Of a DNA stretch of 64,000 nt, positions 23,533 through 32,567 are shown piece by piece. Location of the stretch: NCBI RefSeq assembly GCF_019175365.1, contig NZ_CP059572.1, forward strand, positions 5,084,001-5,148,000, given 5' to 3'. Position 1 is the stretch's first letter. Every line of letters begins with the position of its first letter. The notes beneath the pieces were generated by a model. It was not told where the DNA came from. It searched no databases and was given only the letters and a program-made list of their open reading frames with translations. This stretch comes from Actinomadura graeca (GTDB taxonomy: Bacteria; Actinomycetota; Actinomycetes; Streptosporangiales; Streptosporangiaceae). The position numbers and the translations under genes were made by a program.

Positions 23533-24894
23533 TCAGTGGTGGAAGCCGGGCTGCCGCGGTGCCCGCGTGGTGCCGGACGAGAGCCGCCCGAGCGCGTGCT
23601 CGATGTCGTCGGCGAGCAGCGCGATCTCGTCACGTCCGACACCGTGCCGGACGAGCACCCGCTGGACGACGGTGTCCTGGCGATCGGCGGGCAGCGGGTA
23701 CGTCGGAACCTGCCAGCCGCGCATCCGCAGCTGCTCGGACAGGTCGTACAGGGTGAACGGCTGCTCCTGCCTGAGCGTGTAGCAGACGGCGGGAAGCGCG
23801 CCGTCGCCGTCGTAGAGCAACGCGAACTGCGGCATGGCCGCGATCCGCTCCGCGAGGTAGCGGGCGGTCTCCGCGCACGCCTGATGGACCCTGCGGTAGC
23901 CGTCGCGTCCCAGGCGCAGCAGGTTGTAGTACTGCGCGATGACCTCACCGCCGGGACGGGAGAAGTTCAGCGCGAACGTCGGCATGCTCCCGCCCAGATA
24001 GTCCACGTTGAAGACAAGGTCGTCGGGCAGCAGGTCCGCCGCGCGCCAGACCACCCACCCCACCCCCAGCGGGGACAGGCCGTACTTGTGGCCGGACGTA
24101 TTGATGGAGGACACCCGGTCGATCGCGAAGTCCCAGGTCAGGTCCGGGTGCAGGAAGGGCGCGACGAAACCGCCGCTGGCGGCGTCCACGTGCAGGGGGA
24201 CGTCGAGCCCGGTGTCGGCCTGGATCGCGTCCAGCTCCTTCGCGATCTCCGCCACGGGCTCGTAGTCGCAGGTGAACGTGACGCCGAGGATGGCCACGAC
24301 GCCGATGGTGTTCTCGTCGACGTACCGCCGCAGCTGCCCGGGCCGCAGCCCCGTCGCCCCGGCCTCCAGCGGGACCTGCCGCAGCTCCACGTCGAAGTAC
24401 CGCGCGAACTTCTCCCAGCAGACCTGCACCGGCCCGGCGACGAGGTTCGGCCGGTCCGCCGGCCCGCCCTCGGCCTCCCGCCGCTGCCGCCACCGCCGCT
24501 TCAGCGCGAGCCCGCCGAGCATGCACGCCTCGCTGGACCCCGTCGTCGAGCAGCCCACCGTGTCCCGGCGCGCGGGCGAGTGCCACAGGTCGGCGAGGAT
24601 GTGCACGCAGCGGCTCTCCATCTCGGCGGTCTGCGGGTACTCGTCCTTGTCGATCATGTTCTTGTCGAGGCTCTCCGCCATCAGGCGGCGCACCTCGTCC
24701 TCGCTCCACGTCGTGCAGAACGTCGCGAGGTTCTGCGAGGAGTTCCCGTCCAGCAGCAGCTCCGCGCGGATCGCCTGGTACACCGCGCGCGGATCCGACT
24801 CCACGTCGGGGATCCGGTGCTTCGCGAGCGTCCGCTCGCTCAGCGGCATGGTGAAGGTGTCCTCGGCGGAAGACGACACGGTGTGCAGGGCCAT
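23533..24894 (-). CDS. Glutamate decarboxylase (PLP-dependent)
   Basis: A 453-residue group II decarboxylase converting L-glutamate to GABA and CO2, used by bacteria in acid resistance. The N-terminal region (GNSSQNLATF) and the TTGSSEACMLG segment are typical of GadB. The PLP lysine is K270 in SGHKYG, and HVDAASGGF supplies the Asp that contacts the pyridine nitrogen. ATG at 24894 is chosen because GGAGG lies five bases upstream; a longer start at 24969 has no such site. No glutamate/GABA antiporter is adjacent. It stands as a single gene between two convergent or divergent neighbours. Confidence 0.95.
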   Translation of the reverse strand: MALHTVSSSAEDTFTMPLSERTLAKHRIPDVESDPRAVYQAIRAELLLDGNSSQNLATFCTTWSEDEVRRLMAESLDKNMIDKDEYPQTAEMESRCVHILADLWHSPARRDTVGCSTTGSSEACMLGGLALKRRWRQRREAEGGPADRPNLVAGPVQVCWEKFARYFDVELRQVPLEAGATGLRPGQLRRYVDENTIGVVAILGVTFTCDYEPVAEIAKELDAIQADTGLDVPLHVDAASGGFVAPFLHPDLTWDFAIDRVSSINTSGHKYGLSPLGVGWVVWRAADLLPDDLVFNVDYLGGSMPTFALNFSRPGGEVIAQYYNLLRLGRDGYRRVHQACAETARYLAERIAAMPQFALLYDGDGALPAVCYTLRQEQPFTLYDLSEQLRMRGWQVPTYPLPADRQDTVVQRVLVRHGVGRDEIALLADDIEHALGRLSSGTTRAPRQPGFHH

Positions 24895-25007
24895 CGCGTC
24901 CTCCGATGGGATCTCGTTGAGCGGCTCTGCTCTGACTTCCCGCGAGAACCCCTGCCTCTCCGGCGCCACCGTATTGATTGGCCCAAGGATCGGCCAGGAA
25001 ACGCGGA

Positions 25008-25039
25008 GCGCCCGGCCGGGAAATGCCCCGGCCGGGCGC
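25008..25039 (-). terminator. Strong hairpin terminator after the NlpC/P60 gene
   Basis: A perfect 13-base stem (25008-25020 with 25027-25039) closes a six-base loop, 21 bases past the stop codon of the minus-strand gene. Confidence 0.8.
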
Positions 25040-25059
25040 CGTTCACCGTTTCCGGCGAT

Positions 25060-25794
25060 TCAGAGGTTCGTCGGACGGTACGCCTTGTACTCGCTGCCCG
25101 AGGACAGGCCGTAGTCACGCGTCCGGTAGTCGGTGCCGTACCTTCCGCGCTGCTCGTACGCCCAGTAGGCGGTGTGCGCTTTGTTGGCCCACTTCTCGAA
25201 GATGACGACGTGCCGGGTGGTGTTGGTTCCGAGCGCGTCCATGACGAGGTCGCCCTTCTTCAGCTCGGACATCGTGATGCGCTCGGTGTACCGCGACGAG
25301 GTGAGGCCGACGGTGTTCAGGCCGGGCGCGGACAGTCCCAGCGCCATCGACACGAAACCCGAGCAGTCCGTGCGGTACCCGTCGTGGTACCTGGTCTGGC
25401 TGTAGGGGACGCGGTCGCCGCTGTGCGGGTTCCAGGTCTTGGCCCGGGCGATGACCGCGGACCGGGCGTCGGTGTCCGCCGGGGCCGTCTTCCTCTTCCG
25501 CCTGGAGTCGTCCGACTTCTTGGCGGCGGCCTTCTTCTTATCGGGGGCGTCCGCCTTCTTGGGGACGGCCTTGTGAGGGACGGCCGTCCTGTGCGGGGAG
25601 TCGGCCCTGGTCCGGTCGGAGGTGCGCTTCGGGGGAACGGTTTCGACGGCCGCGACCGACTTACCGGAGTCCGGGTCGGACATCACCGACGCCTGCGCGG
25701 TGGCCGCGGCCACGCCGATACCGGCGAGGAGGACGAGAGCGCCGATGGTACGGCGGCCGAGAGGACCGCGCTTGTTGTCGTGGTTGCCTTGCAA
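25060..25794 (-). CDS. Secreted NlpC/P60-like cell-wall hydrolase
   Basis: The 244-residue precursor has a signal peptide (basic start, hydrophobic residues 16-36), a long Lys/Pro-rich low-complexity linker (about 45-110) and a C-terminal NlpC/P60 fold. The catalytic Cys144 is in TDCSGFV and the partner His in TTRHVVIFEKW; a basic SELKKGDLV strand lies between, as in this family. It should cut peptide stems in peptidoglycan outside the cell. The start is TTG with GGAG eight bases upstream. A c-di-AMP riboswitch occupies the leader, as is common for actinobacterial wall-hydrolase genes, so expression should fall when c-di-AMP is high. Confidence 0.85.
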   Translation of the reverse strand: MQGNHDNKRGPLGRRTIGALVLLAGIGVAAATAQASVMSDPDSGKSVAAVETVPPKRTSDRTRADSPHRTAVPHKAVPKKADAPDKKKAAAKKSDDSRRKRKTAPADTDARSAVIARAKTWNPHSGDRVPYSQTRYHDGYRTDCSGFVSMALGLSAPGLNTVGLTSSRYTERITMSELKKGDLVMDALGTNTTRHVVIFEKWANKAHTAYWAYEQRGRYGTDYRTRDYGLSSGSEYKAYRPTNL

Positions 25795-25817
25795 GGGAAA
25801 ACTCCTTGGCTTCCAGG

Positions 25818-25962
25818 CCGCCTACCGGGTTAGCTGACGGGTTCGGGCGTGGAAGTCGCCCTACGGCCTGCGGGCAGGCCGATTCACCCCAGGTCGTGAA
25901 GGGTGGGTCCCCGGCTCCGCGAGCCGCCGTGGTGGCACGGCGACATGGCGCGGACTAGGCGG
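25818..25962 (-). promoter_or_regulatory. Cyclic di-AMP riboswitch (ydaO/yuaA leader)
   Basis: On the minus strand the leader has the conserved blocks in order: GAGCCGGGGACCCA, CTGGGGTGAATC, GTAGGG and the 3' block CCGAACCCGTCAGCTAACCC. The ends close as a perfect seven-base P1 helix (25956-25962 with 25818-25824). It ends 23 bases before the TTG start, so the ribosome site is close enough for control by the aptamer. Confidence 0.85.
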
Positions 25963-26468
25963 GCGGACGCCCGGACGGGCGTCCACGAGGGGTATGAACA
26001 GGTCTGGCTCCGGGGCATCGTCGCCCGCGGAAGGGGGGGCACCCCAGCGGGGGCGCCGTGCTCTGCGACCTGGTCCTGGCTTCTCTCAGCGCCAGCACGC
26101 CATCGCGTGCGCATGGTCGGGCTGACGATCGGGTCTCAGGCAGAGGACCCGCGCGGCAGGACATCGCAGGGCGACGCGTGGATCGCGCCGCCGTCCCCGC
26201 CCGACGGCGTCAGGCGGGGCGATCGTGTCCGGGTGGACACGGTGGGGCAAAACGCCTGGCAGGCGCTTTGGTGTGCGACAAGCTACTCCGAACGTCAATG
26301 GATGGCAAACTGCCACAAAATCATCAACGTCCCAGGTCAGCGCCTCAGTAGCCCGGAAGCGCCCGCGTACAGGGGTATCCGGGACCTCCGGCGTCGTCCC
26401 GGAGCGGGTTCAGGTCACGGCACCGCCGCTCGCGCCACGCGGTCTCCGGGGGAGGCGGGGCGAGCCGC
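25963..26468. other. Non-coding stretch between riboswitch and DUF4360 gene
   Basis: About 500 bases with no convincing gene on either strand. The right part is the 3' side of the DUF4360 gene and the left part should hold the promoter of the riboswitch transcript. I found no clear promoter or terminator in it. Confidence 0.6.
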
Positions 26469-27125
26469 TCAGGGCTTGGGGCAGCGCTTCCAGACCAGCC
26501 GGAAGGTGCTGCCGTCGGGCGGCTCCATCAGCATGAGGCTCGTCTCGGACGCGTCGGACGTACCGCGGTCCACCGTGAGCTCCAGGCCGATGTAGGTGTG
26601 CCGGCTTTCCCCGCATCGCCTGAAGTCCAGCGACGCGATGTCGATCTTGTCGGTGAATTGCCAGCCGTCCGAATACGGGCCGGACAAGGAGTGGCGCCAC
26701 GTCGTCCCTGGTGTCCCCGAGCCCTGGAAATGATGGCGCCAGCTGACCTGGCCGGATGCGCCCGGTGCCAGGTGGGCGTGGCCGCCGTGGTCGGCCTCGG
26801 CGATCGCGAAGGTGAACTCCTCCGGGGCTGCGACGCCCACCGTGTTCTGGCAGTTGCGCCGGTGGTCCGTCGGCTGGGACGTGCCGCCCGCCTGCGCGCG
26901 GAAACCGGCGGGCGTGAGGGTGAAGGTGAAAGAGACCGGGTCGGCGGAGAAGCCCACGGTCCCCTTCGGGCAACCCGAGCCGATGCTGTCCACCAGGGAG
27001 ATGGTGACGCTTCCGGGGGGTGGGACGGTCGGGTCCGCCGAAGCGGAGGAGGGGGACGAGAATAGGGCGGCAAGGGTGAACGCGGAGCCCAGAGCGGCGG
27101 TGACCGTGCGTCCGGCGATCGTCAT
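26469..27125 (-). CDS. Secreted DUF4360 family protein
   Basis: A 218-residue exported protein of the DUF4360 family, whose function is unknown. A signal peptide covers about residues 1-31 and ends near SASA. The family hallmarks are present: GSGCPKGTVG after the first strand, a TDHRRNCQ segment supplying the partner cysteine, FTFAIAEADHGGHAHLAPGA, and a C-terminal Cys pair. ATG at 27125 has GGAAGG six bases upstream and begins exactly at the signal peptide. A promoter with good -35 and -10 boxes lies upstream. It is divergent from the sigma-factor operon. Confidence 0.85.
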   Translation of the reverse strand: MTIAGRTVTAALGSAFTLAALFSSPSSASADPTVPPPGSVTISLVDSIGSGCPKGTVGFSADPVSFTFTLTPAGFRAQAGGTSQPTDHRRNCQNTVGVAAPEEFTFAIAEADHGGHAHLAPGASGQVSWRHHFQGSGTPGTTWRHSLSGPYSDGWQFTDKIDIASLDFRRCGESRHTYIGLELTVDRGTSDASETSLMLMEPPDGSTFRLVWKRCPKP

Positions 27126-27217
27126 GGCGGCCTTCCGGGGGAGGCGGAGAGGGCGCGGACGTGCCGGGGGGGACGGCACGTCCGCGGTATTCCTGGCGGG
27201 CCCGGAAATCTGCGGTA

Positions 27218-27247
27218 AGAATAGTTCTGACAACAAAGGGCTGTCAA
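27218..27247 (-). promoter_or_regulatory. Candidate promoter of the DUF4360 gene
   Basis: Read on the minus strand, TTGACA (27242-27247) and TATTCT (27218-27223) are 18 bases apart in a locally AT-rich stretch, about 90 bases before the ATG. Confidence 0.5.
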
Positions 27248-27444
27248 TGTCGAAGCTTTTCTGTTGTCGTTCATATTTAACTTCACCGAGCCGCGGCCTT
27301 GATCTGCCGGGACGGCCGATACGGCCGTCGCCCGGCTGTTGCGGACGGGGACGCCGCCGCGCCGGCCCGTGACCCGTGAACCCGTTTCCGAGAACCGGGA
27401 GACAACCAGTGCGCATCGACCTCCCGAAGGAGAAGGGACACGTA

Positions 27445-27471
27445 ATGCAACGACGCGGGTTGTCCCCATGA
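27445..27471 (+). CDS. Eight-codon leader ORF overlapping the sigma-factor start
   Basis: ATG at 27445 is preceded by GGAGAAGGGA and encodes MQRRGLSP. Its stop TGA (27469-27471) overlaps the sigma-factor ATG (27468) as ATGA. The sigma ATG has no ribosome site of its own, so translational coupling through this micro-ORF is plausible. No homology is possible at this length. Confidence 0.4.
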   Translation: MQRRGLSP

Positions 27472-28076
27472 CGGCCGCCGTGATCGATCCGGAACGGGCG
27501 CAGGAGCTGGACGACGCGGGGCTCATCGGGCTGTCGCTCGACGAGCCCGAGTGGTTCTCCGTGCTGTTCGACCGCCACGGCCACCGGATCCACGAGTACG
27601 CGGCGCGGCGCCTCGGCGCCCAGGCGGCCGAGGACATCGTGGCCGAGACGTTCTTCGCGGCCTTCCGGCGCCGCCACTCCTACGACCGGACGCGGCCGCT
27701 GGCGCGTCCCTGGCTGTACGGCATCGCCACGAACCTGATCGCGCGCCACCGCCGGACCGAGGAGCGCTACTACCGGGTGCTCCAGCGCACCGGCGAGGAC
27801 CCCCTGGCCGAGCCGCTGGACGACGCCGTCCTCGAACGCGTCACCGCCCAGCAGAAGGAGAAGCTCCTGGCGGGCGCGCTCGGCCGCCTCTCGCGAGGGG
27901 ACCGGGACGTCCTGCTGCTGATCGCCTGGGGCGACCTGACCTACGAGGAGGTCGCCGACGCGCTCGGCCTGCGCGTCGGCACGGTGCGCTCGCGCCTGCA
28001 CCGCGCCCGGCGCAAGGTGCGCACGGCGCTGGCGGAGGCCGACCCGATGACCAGGAAGGACGGGGAGCAAAGGTGA
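27468..28076 (+). CDS. ECF-like RNA polymerase sigma factor
   Basis: A 202-residue sigma-70 family protein with only regions 2 and 4. Region 2 runs through LFDRHGHRIHEYAARRLG, AEDIVAETFFAAF and RPWLYGIATNLIARHRR; region 4 has DLTYEEVADALGLRVGTVRS, a clear helix-turn-helix for the -35 element. It is transcribed with the downstream CU044_5270-like membrane protein, which begins inside its stop codon and may act as a partner. The ATG at 27468 lacks a ribosome site and overlaps a small upstream ORF. Confidence 0.93.
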   Translation: MTAAVIDPERAQELDDAGLIGLSLDEPEWFSVLFDRHGHRIHEYAARRLGAQAAEDIVAETFFAAFRRRHSYDRTRPLARPWLYGIATNLIARHRRTEERYYRVLQRTGEDPLAEPLDDAVLERVTAQQKEKLLAGALGRLSRGDRDVLLLIAWGDLTYEEVADALGLRVGTVRSRLHRARRKVRTALAEADPMTRKDGEQR

Positions 28077-29086
28077 AGGTGATGGACGACATCAACGCGA
28101 TCAAGGACTTCCGGAGCGGCACGGCGCCGATGTCCGCCGCCTGCGAGGACACGATCCGGGCGCGTCTCGGCGAGCTCGCGGCGGCCGGGGGCGAGGGACC
28201 GGACCGGCCGGGAACGCACCGGCCGCGTTCCCGGCGGCTCGTGCTCCGCGTGGGCATCGCGACGGCCCTGACCGCCGCCACCGCGACCGGGATCACCGTC
28301 GTCCAGGGACTGGACGGTGACGGCGCGCCCGCCGCCGAGGCCGCGCAGTTCGGGGACAGGGCCGCCAAGGCCGTCGAGGGACGGCCCTACGTCCCGCCCA
28401 GGCCCGGCCAGTGGGTCTACACCAAGACCGCCATGGCCGCCGGGTTCGACATGAACACCTGGTGGAAGGGGGTCGACCGCTCGCGCACGGAGACCGGCGA
28501 GCACTGGACGCGGGTCGACGGCGAAGCCTACGCCTGGTCGTGGAAGGGCCGCGTCCGCGTCCAGGAGTTCAAGGACAGGCCGGCGACCGCGGACTCCCCC
28601 GGCGTCACCTACACCCGGCCCGAACCGGCGTACAGCATGCGCAACTACCACACACTGCCCGCTGATCCCGACGCGCTCCTGCGGAGGCTCTACGCCGCCC
28701 ACTATCCGGACCAGGTGGGCAGGACGGGGCCCGGTTCGGTGTTCGCGATGCTGAACGAGATGCTCCAGAACCCCATCCCGCCCCGCCTCCAGGCGGCGGT
28801 CTACCGGGCGCTGCCCAAGATCCCGGGCGTCCGGCTGCGGCGGGGCGTGCGCGACCAGACCGGCCGCGTCGGCGACGCCTTCGCCTTCGTGGACGGCCGC
28901 GGCGAGCGCACCAGCGCCATCATCGACCCGTCCACCTACCGCTACCTCGGCACGGGCGCCGAGGCGGCGCGCGACATCCCCGTGCACGAGGGCCCGGACG
29001 GGAAGGCCGTGGCCAGGGCCGGGACGCTGCTCAGCTGGCACGCCTACCTCACCGTCAAGATCGTCGATCGCCCCGGCGAGCGCTAG
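28073..29086 (+). CDS. CU044_5270-type membrane-anchored protein, sigma-factor partner
   Basis: A 337-residue protein with a short cytoplasmic N-terminus, one membrane helix (about 56-79) and a large external domain containing RPGQWVYTKT and a repeated beta-strand pattern. It matches the actinobacterial proteins regularly encoded straight after sigma factors of this kind (CU044_5270 family), where an anti-sigma or sensor role is presumed but unproven. GTG at 28073 overlaps the sigma stop (GTGA) and has GGGGAG five bases upstream; ATG at 28082 is an alternative. A strong terminator follows. Confidence 0.8.
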   Translation: MKVMDDINAIKDFRSGTAPMSAACEDTIRARLGELAAAGGEGPDRPGTHRPRSRRLVLRVGIATALTAATATGITVVQGLDGDGAPAAEAAQFGDRAAKAVEGRPYVPPRPGQWVYTKTAMAAGFDMNTWWKGVDRSRTETGEHWTRVDGEAYAWSWKGRVRVQEFKDRPATADSPGVTYTRPEPAYSMRNYHTLPADPDALLRRLYAAHYPDQVGRTGPGSVFAMLNEMLQNPIPPRLQAAVYRALPKIPGVRLRRGVRDQTGRVGDAFAFVDGRGERTSAIIDPSTYRYLGTGAEAARDIPVHEGPDGKAVARAGTLLSWHAYLTVKIVDRPGER

Positions 29087-29091
29087 GAGCG

Positions 29092-29127
29092 GGGGCCGGG
29101 AGCGGCTCCCGCCTCCCGGCCCCGTTT
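29092..29127 (+). terminator. Hairpin terminator after the sigma operon
   Basis: An eleven-base stem (29092-29102 with 29113-29123) closes a ten-base loop and is followed by GTTT, six bases past the stop codon. Confidence 0.75.
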
Positions 29128-29487
29128 CCGTCCAAACCTCCGCATTCCGGCGAAGTCTCCGGGCGGGATGTTCCCCATGGGCAATAAGTGGAGAACGGCA
29201 TTGCCGTGGTGCCGGTCGTTCTTCCGGCCTGATGAGAGCGGTATGAATTCCTGCGCGATTCATTCCCCCGTGAGAGAATCATGACCTGCTGGGGCGCCTG
29301 GTGCTGTATTGGTGGTGCGTTCTCTGACGTCGACCCTGTCCGTATCGCCACATATCGAGGGATGACGCCGAGGAACTCCTCGTTAGTGAGATTTCCGACT
29401 AGGCTGGCAGCGGCCGCCGGGCGTCCGAGCTCGTCCCATTCCTGGTGGCCGGGGGGACGACGGTGTTCGTTTCGGTGAGGAGCGGTG
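29128..29487. other. Intergenic stretch before the methyltransferase gene
   Basis: About 360 bases, visibly less GC-rich than its surroundings, with no convincing gene. TAGGCT near 29400 could be a -10 box for the methyltransferase gene, but no matching -35 is obvious. Confidence 0.5.
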
Positions 29488-30309
29488 ATGCGAGACGACG
29501 ACGCCCCAGATCTCCGGTCGGTCCAGGGCATCGACACGACAAAGGCGAATTCTGCCCGCATCTGGGATTACCTCCTGGGCGGCCAGGAGAATTACCCGGT
29601 GGACCGTGAACTGGCCGCCGAAGTCGCCGAATTCCTTCCCGATATCGCCGAGCAGGCGAAGGCGGACCGGTTGTTCCTGAGCCGCGTCATCGGCTTCCTG
29701 GCCGGTGAGGCGGGGATCACGCAATTCCTCGACATCGGCACCGGCCTGCCGACGGCCAACAACACCCACGAGGTGGCGCAACGCGCGAACCCGTCCTGCC
29801 GTGTCGTGTACGTCGACAACGACCAGCTGGTCCTTGCGCACGCCCGGGCCCTCCTGACCAGTACCCCGGAGGGCCGGACGGCGTATGTGGACGCCGACAT
29901 GCACGACCCCGACCACATCCTCGACCGGGCCGAGGAGACCCTGGAGCTGTCCCGGCCCGTCGCGATCACGATGCTGGGGGTCTTCTGGCACATCCTGGAC
30001 GACGCCGAAGCGAGCCGGATCATGGAGCGGCTGCTGGCCCGGGTGCCGTCCGGCAGCTATCTGGCCGTGAGCCAGCAGACGCTGGAGATCACCGGTGAGA
30101 AGGCGGCCGAAGCGGTCCGGTTGTGGAACGAGCGGGGAAGCCCCCCGGGCGTCTGGCGCACCCCCCGGCAGATCGAGGAACTGTTCCTCGGACAGGGACT
30201 GGAGATCATCGAGCCCGGGGTGGTGACGTGCACGCGGTGGCGTCCCGAGACCGCGGCCTTCGACCTCCCGGAGACCGACCAGTTCGCCGCCGTCGGCAGG
30301 AAGCCGTGA
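29488..30309 (+). CDS. SAM-dependent methyltransferase, actinobacterial Methyltransf_19 (DUF574) type
   Basis: A 273-residue Rossmann-fold methyltransferase of the family that is abundant in actinomycetes and of mostly unknown substrate. Family marks are the N-terminal NSARIWDYLLGGQENYPVD segment, FLDIGTGLPT as motif I, and VVYVDNDQLVLAHAR as motif II; the last strand holds TCTRWRPE. ATG at 29488 is chosen because GAGGAG lies five bases upstream; a GTG three bases earlier is too close. It is followed by an XRE regulator in the same direction. Confidence 0.88.
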   Translation: MRDDDAPDLRSVQGIDTTKANSARIWDYLLGGQENYPVDRELAAEVAEFLPDIAEQAKADRLFLSRVIGFLAGEAGITQFLDIGTGLPTANNTHEVAQRANPSCRVVYVDNDQLVLAHARALLTSTPEGRTAYVDADMHDPDHILDRAEETLELSRPVAITMLGVFWHILDDAEASRIMERLLARVPSGSYLAVSQQTLEITGEKAAEAVRLWNERGSPPGVWRTPRQIEELFLGQGLEIIEPGVVTCTRWRPETAAFDLPETDQFAAVGRKP

Positions 30310-30475
30310 CCGGCGCCGTCCTCCGGTGATCCGATGCCGTTGTCTCGGTATCAAGCAAAATCGCAGGCCATGTCCCGTAGGATCCCGCTGTGTACGGCCG
30401 ATGGCGGGCCGGTACGCCCGGTGGGAGCAGGGCGGCGGGCGCGGCCGGTTCGGGAACGCGTTCAGGGGAGTGGAC

Positions 30476-31381
30476 GTGGGCATCGTGGGCGCGGATACCG
30501 GATGGTCGGGCTGGTCGTCGGCGCGTGACACCGATGCGCTGACCCGTCCCCGGATGGTGCTCGGTGCCCGGCTGCGGGCATTGCGGGAGGGCAGCGGCCT
30601 CCGCCTGGCCGAGGCCGCCCTGGCGGTCGGCTCCCCGGCCCGGCTCCAGGCGATGGAACGCGGGATCACCCCTTCGGACCCCCGCGAGGTGATCGCGCTC
30701 GCGGAGATGTACGGGATCTCCGACCACGGGACGCGCATGGCGCTGCTGGAGCTGTCGCAGCTGTCCCGCCAGGAGGGCTGGTGGGCGCCGTACCGCCAGC
30801 TGATCCGCTCCTGGTTCCTGCCGTACCTCGGCGCCGAGCAGTCGGCGAGGGTGATCCGCTGCTACGCGCGCGAGATCGTCCCGGACCTGCTGCAGCACCC
30901 CGACTACGCCCGCGCGGTGATCCGTGCGCGGAACCCGCGTGCGGACGAGCGCGAGATCGACCAGCGGCTGCGGCTCCGCCTGCGGCGGCAGCGCATCCTC
31001 CATGGAGAGCGTCCGGTCCATCTCTGGGCGATCCTCGACGAGGCCGTGTTCCGCCGTCCCGTCGTGAACGCAGGCTCCCTGTACCGCCAGCTCGAGCATT
31101 TGCAGGAGCTGTGCGAGCTGCCCCACGTGACGATCCAGCTCCACCGCGGGGACGTCGCCGGGCTCGGAGCGCCCCTCACGTTGGTCCAGCTGCCAGAGCG
31201 GAACCTCGGCCAGGTGGTCTTCCTGGAGCGGTTCGACGCCGCCCTGTACCCCGAGGAGTCGGACTTCCACCGGCACGAGATGAACGCCCTGGCCGTCCAC
31301 GCGCCGCCACCCGACCAGACCCCGGCCCGGCTGAGAGAACTGATCAGCAAACTGTCACCCGGGATGAACGGAACGTGCTGA
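30476..31381 (+). CDS. XRE-family regulator with DUF5753
   Basis: A 301-residue protein of the large actinobacterial family that couples an N-terminal helix-turn-helix (LGARLRALREGSGLRLAEAA) to a DUF5753 domain (WWAPYRQLIRSWFLPYLGAE onward, ending near DALYP-like residues). Many relatives regulate development or neighbouring small genes. GTG at 30476 is preferred: GGGGAG lies five bases upstream and earlier in-frame starts add low-complexity residues. The DUF397 partner gene often found next to these regulators is not present here. Confidence 0.85.
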   Translation: MGIVGADTGWSGWSSARDTDALTRPRMVLGARLRALREGSGLRLAEAALAVGSPARLQAMERGITPSDPREVIALAEMYGISDHGTRMALLELSQLSRQEGWWAPYRQLIRSWFLPYLGAEQSARVIRCYAREIVPDLLQHPDYARAVIRARNPRADEREIDQRLRLRLRRQRILHGERPVHLWAILDEAVFRRPVVNAGSLYRQLEHLQELCELPHVTIQLHRGDVAGLGAPLTLVQLPERNLGQVVFLERFDAALYPEESDFHRHEMNALAVHAPPPDQTPARLRELISKLSPGMNGTC

Positions 31382-31528
31382 TCGGACGAAATCGCCGGGA
31401 CCGTTGTGAGATCCTGGGATCTGTCGGGCTGGCCCTCAGTCGGGGTGTTCTCGGTCCGTATGTCGCGTCATGCGACTCTTGAACGATAAACGATCGTCCC
31501 GGACGTCGTCCGTGCCCGGACTGACCTG

Positions 31529-32473
31529 ATGAGAGCGGAATCGATGGCGAAGTTGCCTATCCGAAGGACGCCCGCCTACGTCGCTTTCATAGACCATCTC
31601 AGACGCTTCTACGCCTACTGCGGTGATCCTCAGCAGAAGCACATCATCGAAGTGGTCTCGAAGACCCACGAGATGTACCTGCTGAAGGACGGGGGGCGCG
31701 CGCGGAAGGTCGAGATCACCGCGCCTTGGCTCAGCCAGCTGCTCAACGGGAAGCTGGAAGCGCTTCCGAGCGCCGATAAGCTGGCGGCTCTTGTCCTCGC
31801 TCTCCAGCATTGGGCCGTCGCGATCGGCCTGGAGCCGGAAGACCCCGGTAGAGCCGCCCTGCCCGAATGGCAGGAACTCCTCCGCCAGGCCAAGGGGAAC
31901 GCCAAGCAAGAAGCATGTGACGGTGTTCTCGTCACCGATGGGCTTGCCGAAGAGATCATCCGAGGACCCGTCCGTAGGCCCGTCCGTGAACCGGTCCGTG
32001 AATATGCACGGAGAGCGGCCGGCGCATCGAAACCGCCCGACACCGCGATGTCGAGGCGAGAGGATGGTCAGGAGCACCACGTCGAGCGCGCTGCCCGGGT
32101 CCATCTGACGCCGGGCGAGCTGAACTACCTGCTGAGGCATGGATCCTACGCGTCGACCATCGCGCCCCTCATCGGGGACGGCCACGCCCTGTACGACTTC
32201 CAAGGTGCAGTCATCTTCGCCTGTAGTGCCGAGCACCTCGACACGGCGTTCGTCCTCCTCAAGAGCGCGGCGGCGGCGGGTGACAGACGTGCGCTCGACC
32301 TGTTCGCACTCTGCCAGGAGGGGCTCACCGTGCAGATGGGGGTGGAGCACGCGCGCCTTCTCGCCGAGGAGTACCGGCTCAGCGGGAAGCGCCGCGAGTA
32401 TCACACCTTCAGATCTTGTGCGACCAACGCCTCGGTACACGACGGCAAGAAGTATTGGCGCCCCCTGTCGTAG
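31529..32473 (+). CDS. Uncharacterised protein with HTH-like N-terminus
   Basis: A 314-residue protein I cannot assign. The first 110 residues are helical, with a segment around APWLSQLLNGKLEALPSADK that looks like a divergent helix-turn-helix. A basic spacer rich in RRPVREPVRE (about 150-165) leads to a helical C-terminal half with SEL1-like spacing ([20 protein letters not shown]). The ATG at 31529 has a weak ribosome site; ATG at 31544 (GAGAGCGGAA upstream) is an alternative start. It sits between the XRE regulator and the cyclase pair, all in one direction, and may be a regulator. Confidence 0.65.
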   Translation: MRAESMAKLPIRRTPAYVAFIDHLRRFYAYCGDPQQKHIIEVVSKTHEMYLLKDGGRARKVEITAPWLSQLLNGKLEALPSADKLAALVLALQHWAVAIGLEPEDPGRAALPEWQELLRQAKGNAKQEACDGVLVTDGLAEEIIRGPVRRPVREPVREYARRAAGASKPPDTAMSRREDGQEHHVERAARVHLTPGELNYLLRHGSYASTIAPLIGDGHALYDFQGAVIFACSAEHLDTAFVLLKSAAAAGDRRALDLFALCQEGLTVQMGVEHARLLAEEYRLSGKRREYHTFRSCATNASVHDGKKYWRPLS

Positions 32474-32567
32474 CCGGAGGCAAATTCCAGCGGATTCCAC
32501 GGGTTTTCCGGGCCTTCAACGCGCATATAGTTCGTTATCTTTGTGTTTGGGCGGCCCATAGGGCGCA

